Source: Anaerolineales bacterium (GTDB lineage Bacteria; Chloroflexota; Anaerolineae; Anaerolineales; Villigracilaceae). Taken from it: a DNA stretch of 13,799 nt. This document shows positions 10,728 through 13,799 of the stretch, one piece after another. Numbering within the stretch: position 1 is the first letter of the stretch; each line of letters starts with the position of its first letter. The notes beneath the pieces were generated by a model, which worked only from the letters and a program-made list of their open reading frames with translations, searched no databases and was not told the DNA's origin. The stretch covers positions 1 to 13,799 of the forward strand of contig WGAD01000137.1 of NCBI GenBank assembly GCA_015489255.1, given 5' to 3'. The position numbers and the translations under genes are program-made.

Positions 10728-12812
10728 ATGCCGTTTGATTTGCAGGCCCCCTTTCAACCGATGGGTGATCAGCCCGAGGCGATCGAAAAGCTGACGGCTG
10801 GCGTGCGCGCGGGAATGCGGCACCAGGTTTTGCTGGGCGCCACCGGCACCGGCAAGACGTTCACCATCGCCTCGGTCATCGCGCGCTTGCAAATGCCCGC
10901 CCTGGTGATGGCGCACAACAAGACGCTGGCGGCACAATTGTATGCAGAATTGAAAGAGTTTTTCCCCAACAATGCGGTGGAATACTTTGTCTCGTATTAC
11001 GATTATTACCAGCCAGAAGCCTATGTGCCGCAGCGCGATTTATACATTGAGAAAGAAACCCAAATCAACGAAGAGATCGAACGCCTGCGGCTGGCCGCAA
11101 CCACGGCCTTGATGTCCCGCGACGATGTGATCATTGTGGCTTCGGTCTCTTGCATTTATGGGCTGGGCAACCCGGAAGAATATACCCGCAGCGTCATTCA
11201 TTTGCAAACAGGGGCTATCTACAGGCGCAATGCCCTCTTGCGCCGCCTGGTCGAGAGCCAGTATCAGCGCAATGATGTGGAATTGAAACCCGGCCTCTTC
11301 CGCGTGCGGGGCGATACGCTGGAAATTCTGCCGGCTTACGCCCGCCACCGGGCGTACCGCATCTCTTTTTGGGGCGATGAGGTCGAGCGCATTCTGGAAG
11401 TGAACCCCCTGACGGGAGAAATCCTGGCCGATTTGCCCCAGGTAGATATTTTCCCGGCCAAACACTATTTGACCGAAGAAGACAAATTGAAAGCTGCCAT
11501 TGCAGATATCGAAGCCGAGCTGGAAGAGCGTCTGGCCTATTTTCGCGCCCGGGGAAAGCTGCTGGAAGCGCAGCGGCTGGAACAACGCACCCGCTACGAC
11601 CTGGAAATGCTGCGCGAGGTGGGCTATTGTTCGGGCATTGAAAATTATTCCCGCCACCTGGACCGCCGCGCCCCGGGCACGCCGCCCTGGACGCTGATCG
11701 ATTTTTTACCCAGCGAATACCTCCTGATTGTTGACGAAAGCCACATGACCGTGCCCCAAATCCGCGGCATGTACAACGGCGATCGCGCACGCAAGCAAAC
11801 CCTGGTGGAATATGGCTTTCGCCTGCCTTCGGCCCTGGACAACCGCCCGCTGAAGTTCGCTGAGTTCGAACAGCGCATGGGCTACACCATTTACACTTCC
11901 GCCACCCCTGGCCCTTATGAATTGCAACATGCCGAGCAGGTTGTGGAGCAAATCATCCGCCCCACCGGCCTGGTGGACCCGGAAGTGGAAGTCCGGCCGG
12001 TGAAGGGACAGGTGGACGATCTGGTCGGCGAGATCTACAAACGGGTGGAGGCCGGCGAGCGGGTACTGGTGACCACGCTCACCAAGCGGATGGCAGAAGA
12101 CCTCTCCGATTATTTGCTGGAACTGGGGGTGAAAGTCCATTACCTGCATTCGGAGATCGACACGCTGGAAAGGGTCAGCATCTTGCGTGACCTGCGGCAA
12201 GGGGTTTTCGATGTGATCGTCGGCATCAACCTTTTGCGTGAGGGCCTCGACCTGCCGGAAGTTTCCCTGGTGGCGATCCTCGACGCGGACAAGGAAGGCT
12301 TTTTGCGTTCCGATACGGCGCTGATTCAAACAATTGGCCGCGCTGCCCGGCACGTCCACGGCAAGGTGATTATGTATGCCGACAAGATCACCGATTCGAT
12401 GCGGCGGGCGATCGAGGAGACCAACCGCCGACGGGCGAAGCAACTGGCCTACAACCAGGCGCACGGCATCCAGCCTGTGAGCGTCCGCAAGGCCATCCGC
12501 GACCTGACCGATTCCCTGGCGGCGGCGCATGCCGCATCGGAAGAGCGGGCCGCCTACCAGACGGCGCGCCGCGCCCGCAGCCAGGACGCCGCCGAGATCC
12601 GCCGGGTGGTGGCCGCGCTGGAAAAGGAAATGCACGCTGCCGCCAAGGCGTTGGAGTTCGAAAAGGCGGCGGCATTGCGCGATGAAATCTTTGCGCTCAA
12701 ACGGCAAATTGCCGAGGATGAATCGTTGAAACCCTGGGAACGCATTCGCTGGATGGTCACCAGCGAAGACCAGGAATCCCAAAGGGGAGAAGAAACCAGC
12801 CTCAAGGAGTGA
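10728..12812 (+). CDS. uvrB: Excinuclease ABC subunit B
   Basis: UvrB is the damage-verifying helicase-like subunit of nucleotide excision repair; UvrA loads it and it recruits UvrC. The 694-residue protein is full length (about 670 in E. coli). Walker A is GATGTGKT (37-44). The beta-hairpin region that inserts between strands contains [16 protein letters not shown]. The DESH box is at 336-339, followed by [17 protein letters not shown]. Helicase motifs [14 protein letters not shown] and [16 protein letters not shown] are present, and [15 protein letters not shown] precedes a C-terminal UVR motif (about 630-664, [14 protein letters not shown]) used to contact UvrC. GAGGTG lies just before the ATG at 10728. 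The downstream gene begins two bases after the stop. No uvrA or uvrC is in the window. Confidence 0.98.
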   Translation: MPFDLQAPFQPMGDQPEAIEKLTAGVRAGMRHQVLLGATGTGKTFTIASVIARLQMPALVMAHNKTLAAQLYAELKEFFPNNAVEYFVSYYDYYQPEAYVPQRDLYIEKETQINEEIERLRLAATTALMSRDDVIIVASVSCIYGLGNPEEYTRSVIHLQTGAIYRRNALLRRLVESQYQRNDVELKPGLFRVRGDTLEILPAYARHRAYRISFWGDEVERILEVNPLTGEILADLPQVDIFPAKHYLTEEDKLKAAIADIEAELEERLAYFRARGKLLEAQRLEQRTRYDLEMLREVGYCSGIENYSRHLDRRAPGTPPWTLIDFLPSEYLLIVDESHMTVPQIRGMYNGDRARKQTLVEYGFRLPSALDNRPLKFAEFEQRMGYTIYTSATPGPYELQHAEQVVEQIIRPTGLVDPEVEVRPVKGQVDDLVGEIYKRVEAGERVLVTTLTKRMAEDLSDYLLELGVKVHYLHSEIDTLERVSILRDLRQGVFDVIVGINLLREGLDLPEVSLVAILDADKEGFLRSDTALIQTIGRAARHVHGKVIMYADKITDSMRRAIEETNRRRAKQLAYNQAHGIQPVSVRKAIRDLTDSLAAAHAASEERAAYQTARRARSQDAAEIRRVVAALEKEMHAAAKALEFEKAAALRDEIFALKRQIAEDESLKPWERIRWMVTSEDQESQRGEETSLKE

Positions 12813-12814
12813 TT

Positions 12815-13799
12815 ATGACCCAATCGGATGCTTTTGCCGCCTTTTTCCGGCCTCGCAGCGTGGTGGTGCTGGGCGCCTCCACCAATCCGCGCAAACTGGG
12901 GTATGGCGTGGCGCGTAACCTGGTGGAGAGCGGTTACCCGGGAGCGCTGTACTTCGTTAACCCGAAAGGAGGCGAACTGTTTGGTTACCCGTTGTACCGC
13001 CGCCTGGATGAAGTGCCGCCAAAAGTGGACCTGGCGGTGATCGTCGTTCCGGCGGAGGCTGCGCCGGATACGGTCCGCGCCTGCGGTGCGCGCGGCATTC
13101 CGGCGGCGGTGCTGATCTCCGGCGGTTTCCGCGAAGCGGGGCCAGAGGGGGCGGCGTTGGAGGCTGAGGTCCAAGCAGCCGTCCGCGAGACGGGCATCCG
13201 CCTGATCGGCCCGAATTGCATCGGCCTGCTGGATACCCATTTGCCGCTGGATACCACCTTCTTGCCGCCTCCCATGCCCGCAGCCGGCGACCTGGCCTTT
13301 TTGTCCCATTCTGGCGCCACCTGCGCCGCAGTGATCGATTGGGCGCGCGAACAGGGGTTTGGTTTTTCCCGCCTGGTGAGCCTGGGCAACCAGGCCGATG
13401 TGAATGAGACCGATCTCCTGCCGTTGATGGCGGAAGACCCGCACACCCGCGTCATCACCTGTTATTTCGAGGGGATCAGCGATGGCCGCCGCTTTAGTGA
13501 AACAGCGGCGCGCGTATCGCGGGAAAAGCCGCTGGTGGTGCTCAAAGCCGGGCGTTTCTCCGCCGGGCAGCGGGCGGCGGCCTCGCATACGGGCGCGCTG
13601 GCGGGCGCCGATACGGCCTTCGACGCGGCCTTTGCCCGCGCCGGCGTCATTCGCGCCCGCACGGTAGAAGAGATGTTCGACTGGGCGCGCGCGCTGGCCT
13701 GGCAGCCTTTGCCGGCCGGGCCGCGGGTGGCTGTTCTGACCAATGCCGGCGGCCCAGGGGTGATGGCTGCCGACGCCCTGGAATTGGAAGGGCTGCAAC
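12815..13799 (+). CDS. ADP-forming acetate-CoA ligase-type protein (3' end missing)
   Basis: 328 complete codons are visible and the frame runs off the window. The family interconverts acyl-CoA, ADP and phosphate with the free acid, CoA and ATP; in fermenters it yields ATP from acetyl-CoA. Domain order seen: CoA-binding Rossmann domain (about 5-130, VVVLGASTNPRKLGYGV), then succinyl-CoA-synthetase-like domains starting near 150 (FLSHSGATCAAVIDWA). The phosphorylated His is expected at 258 in ASHTGALAGAD and its partner Glu at 219 in YFEGISDG, matching the positions known for Pyrococcus ACD alpha (257 and 218) within one residue. AAGGAG (12804-12809) lies inside the end of uvrB, and the ATG starts two bases after that stop, so the two are likely co-transcribed. 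The missing part would show whether the ATP-grasp beta part or an acetyltransferase domain is fused. Confidence 0.92.
   Translation, partial: MTQSDAFAAFFRPRSVVVLGASTNPRKLGYGVARNLVESGYPGALYFVNPKGGELFGYPLYRRLDEVPPKVDLAVIVVPAEAAPDTVRACGARGIPAAVLISGGFREAGPEGAALEAEVQAAVRETGIRLIGPNCIGLLDTHLPLDTTFLPPPMPAAGDLAFLSHSGATCAAVIDWAREQGFGFSRLVSLGNQADVNETDLLPLMAEDPHTRVITCYFEGISDGRRFSETAARVSREKPLVVLKAGRFSAGQRAAASHTGALAGADTAFDAAFARAGVIRARTVEEMFDWARALAWQPLPAGPRVAVLTNAGGPGVMAADALELEGLQ

Noticed and set aside
12554..13798. 414-codon open frame on the minus strand
   Set aside because: Antisense to the end of uvrB and to the acyl-CoA synthetase, both of which have clear family motifs on the plus strand; it is long only because of high GC.

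Overview
The window reads as chromosomal DNA from a GC-rich bacterium, most likely a member of the Chloroflexota (Anaerolineae/Caldilineae-like). This is an inference from gene content and style: Thr/Pro-rich linkers on exported proteins, a nickel superoxide dismutase with its maturation protease, an ADP-forming acyl-CoA synthetase, an FHA/SEDS cell-wall operon resembling the actinobacterial one, and dispersed palindromic repeats between genes. No rRNA, tRNA, CRISPR array or transposase gene was found.

Layout. Positions 1-663 hold the 3' end of a class III adenylate cyclase. A gene-free stretch (664-1234) is packed with palindromes and one copy of a ~155-bp repeat. A lipoprotein gene of unknown function follows on the minus strand (1235-2764), GC-rich at its 5' end and AT-rich at its 3' end, then a second repeat copy (2855-3010). 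Next come sodX and sodN (minus strand, 3066-3864), encoding nickel superoxide dismutase and the protease predicted to cut its leader. A ferredoxin with an Asp in its first cluster motif is read divergently (4053-4454) and ends at a clear terminator.

The largest unit is a minus-strand operon from 9593 down to 4512: a double zinc-ribbon protein, an FhaA-like protein (DUF3662-like region plus FHA), a membrane-anchored FhaB-like protein, 5'-methylthioadenosine phosphorylase, and a 783-residue SEDS polymerase fused to a penicillin-binding-protein-like region. Its order resembles the actinobacterial fhaA-fhaB-pstP-rodA-pbpA locus. Here rodA and pbpA are one gene, mtnP sits where the phosphatase would be, and no kinase is visible. 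The SEDS half keeps its catalytic Asp, but the transpeptidase half has lost both the SxxK and the KTG residues. This looks like a glycan polymerase with a non-catalytic PBP partner, probably tuned by phospho-Thr-binding FHA proteins.

Divergent from that operon is a secreted SH3b protein with a C-terminal membrane segment (9657-10268). Its stop codon overlaps that of a convergent A-type Fe-S carrier gene with an unusual duplicated Cys/His tail (10265-10636). The window ends with uvrB (10728-12812) and, two bases later, an ADP-forming acetate-CoA ligase gene that runs off the edge.
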